From Acanthochlamys bracteata (Eukaryota; Streptophyta; Magnoliopsida; Pandanales; Velloziaceae): 64,000 nt of DNA. Below the pieces are notes generated by a model, which did not search any database, had not been told where the DNA came from, and saw only the letters and a program-made list of their open reading frames with translations. The translations under genes were made by a program, and so were the position numbers. The first letter of the stretch is position 1, and the number at the start of each line of letters is the position of its first letter. Where the stretch lies: assembly GCA_019914995.1 (NCBI GenBank), contig CM034132.1, forward strand, positions 1,676,501 through 1,740,500, written 5' to 3'. Shown here in pieces: positions 62,232 to 64,000 of this stretch.

Positions 62232-64000
62232 TTACCACTTTCTATTCAAGTAATTCTCCTTTTCGTACGGATGGTTTGGATAGTCTCTGCTGAGCTTCGA
62301 TGACCTATCAAGTCGACCAACGACGGCGGACTTGAAGTTGAACGTTTCTTGAACTTGCGAGCAAGACCGGCGCATTCCAACATTGCTAAGACTTGCTCTT
62401 GACTCCACCATCTCGCTCAATGGAATCCTCTTTCTCGCTCCGGCAATGCTGCAGACACTTCCGGGTTCCGGCCGCTGTTTCGGTGCGCTCTGCGATCGAA
62501 CCTTCGCCTCGAAGGATTGTGTGTTTACCATGTAGTTTGGATAGTTCAGAAACCGGCCGAACCCGTTATCGCATACGCTTTTGGCAGGAGTCACCGGCAC
62601 TGCATTGGCGTATCTAGGTGTGCTTTGTGCGGTGGCAGATAAACGGTACTTGTCGGGAGCGTACCATGACTCGTAGTAGTACTCATTGAAATTGCTGCCG
62701 TTATGGTTGTCTGGAATAACGGCAATGCGAGACGGCAGTGGTGATGACATTGGGATTTCTTCGAACGTGTCGAGAATAGAAGGGGTCGCCGGCCGGCGAG
62801 AGGATCTTGACTTGGGCCTACACGTATCCATTTCAACTATCTTCGGACTTCGATCGTACCCAACACTGCTCGCATTGTCTAGGCTTGCAGATAATCTCCG
62901 GCTATGGACCGCCGACTGCGGTGGCAGGTGTTCGATCCTATTCTCTTCAAATCTTTCCTGAAGAAAACCAAAATCAAAACCGTTAAAGAAACAACGTTTA
63001 CATAAACAAAGATTAACAGTTTTTCCATTGATGTAAAGTTTACCAGAGATCTTCTGGGTTTGAGTTCATGGAAAAATCTATGATCAAGAGGAGGAAGTTG
63101 AGAGCGAGCTCTCTGAGCGCAAATAGTTGCTTGAGCTTTGAGAAGGGATTGCATGCTCTGAAAAGTAACAGCTGCTTGTTTCCGTACAAGATAACCACGT
63201 ACTAGTGCTTGAAGCTTCACCAAAGCTTTCAAAGCTCTCAAAGCTTTCTTTGCCTGTTACTCCAAAAACCAAGAAAACAAGAATCGATTACTGTGCCGCA
63301 CTCAGTGAAGAAGAACAATAGTCAGAGATTCTTAAGATCAAACAAGTACAACAACTACTGTAATAAATGGAATCAAAGAATTTACACCATAGACCCGTGA
63401 CTCAATTTAAAATCCTGAAACTTTAAGATTAATAAAGAATTCATAATATAAGGAATGACAAGAAATAATAGTAGAGCAGGAAATGGAATAGAAGAAGAAA
63501 CAAAACCCATGAAAGAATCAATAAATTTCAAATAAAGTAGAAAAAATTGACAAAGATGTATGTATATTTTAAATTACCAAGAAACCCCTGAAAGCAGTTT
63601 GAATCTTGATGGCAGCGAGCCGTTCATGAACGCCGCCGCCGAACATTGTACCACGGCCTTGACTAGTTAACCGAACAACAGCAACAGCGGCCTGCGCCGC
63701 CGCGACAGCGGCATCAGCAGCAGCTGCTGTAGCTGCAGCAACAGCAATGGCATGCTTGCTTTGTTCCTTCTCTCTTTCGGAATACAACGATTTCAACCAA
63801 GCTTCTTCAGCAACAGTAGTGGGTTTGGGAGCTAGAGCATGAACATCGCCGGAATCTTTCGAAGTTCTAGTGAAACTCCACCGTTTCTTTTCTCTCTGAT
63901 CTTTTAAGTTTTTGTAATTGAAATCTTTGTGGTGATCTCTTGTTTCCTTCTTCCCATTGCTTCCACCACCTAATAAATTTCTCAACCATCTTGAAGCTCT
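62232..64000 (-). CDS. IQ67-domain (IQD) calmodulin-binding protein, 5' end cut by window edge
   Basis: This is a plant IQD scaffold protein that binds calmodulin and usually associates with microtubules, plasma membrane or nucleus. Visible exons on the minus strand are 63578-64000, 63044-63253 and 62232-62957, in phase and giving 452 residues. The first visible residues [12 protein letters not shown] match the family start MGKASRWLRGLLGG, so only a few codons are missing beyond 64000. The IQ67 domain begins at [13 protein letters not shown] in the first visible exon. It continues after the typical intron as [20 protein letters not shown] and ATICAQRAR. An Ala-rich stretch ([20 protein letters not shown]) precedes it. 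The C-terminal half is basic, Ser-rich and disordered, with the conserved [20 protein letters not shown] and end block. The exact subfamily is not assigned. Confidence 0.93.

Overview
The window looks like nuclear DNA of a flowering plant, most likely a eudicot. It is AT-rich, its genes are split by short GT-AG introns, and it carries plant-specific families (SYP7 syntaxin, NAC075-type NAC factor, ENOD93, IQ67-domain protein, OXS3-like protein, alpha Aurora kinase). The species cannot be read from the sequence. There are no operons, CRISPR arrays or bacterial signals, and I noticed no tRNA or rRNA gene. All functions are inferred from recalled family sequences; no database search was run.

Layout. 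1-4.7 kb is AT-rich and gene-free. SYP71 (minus) lies at 4.7-7.9 kb, followed by a broken LRR receptor kinase (minus, 8.5-10.0 kb). An epsin-type ENTH clathrin adaptor (plus) spans 11.3-15.1 kb and an alpha Aurora kinase (plus) 16.9-19.6 kb. Next comes a repeat-rich stretch with a Myb/SANT-like relic (21.0-21.5 kb) and a decayed Nudix hydrolase (minus, about 22.6-23.3 kb). A mitochondrial-type PPR protein (minus, 25.1-27.5 kb) and the KEOPS tRNA-modifying enzyme Kae1/OSGEP (plus, 27.9-29.7 kb) are divergent, with 366 bp between their start codons. A 7 kb AT-rich desert precedes a NAC075-type factor (plus, 36.9-40.4 kb), and another desert precedes a PTPMT-type phosphatase (plus, 44.7-47.3 kb). 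The last part holds a shattered YbeY-HAD pseudogene (plus, 49.7-51.4 kb), an OXS3-like gene (minus, 51.7-52.3 kb), an ENOD93-like gene (minus, 54.0-56.8 kb), a profilin (plus, 58.6-61.2 kb) and the 3' part of an IQD gene (minus, running off the right edge at 64000).

The intact genes are ordinary housekeeping or regulatory genes with no common pathway: membrane traffic (SYP71, epsin), mitosis (Aurora), organelle RNA and lipid metabolism (PPR, PTPMT), tRNA modification (OSGEP), cytoskeleton (profilin, IQD) and transcription or stress (NAC, OXS3-like). For ten genes the exon sums give uninterrupted reading frames of the expected family length. The IQD exons are also in phase, but that gene is cut by the window edge.

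The less ordinary content is three decayed gene copies, a dispersed family of roughly 200-250 bp AT-rich MITE-like elements (including an inverted pair at 20.0-20.6 kb), a Myb/SANT-like relic beside a diverged duplicate of its own intron/exon junction, and several unusual splice-site arrangements. I found no convincing evidence of an undescribed multi-gene system.
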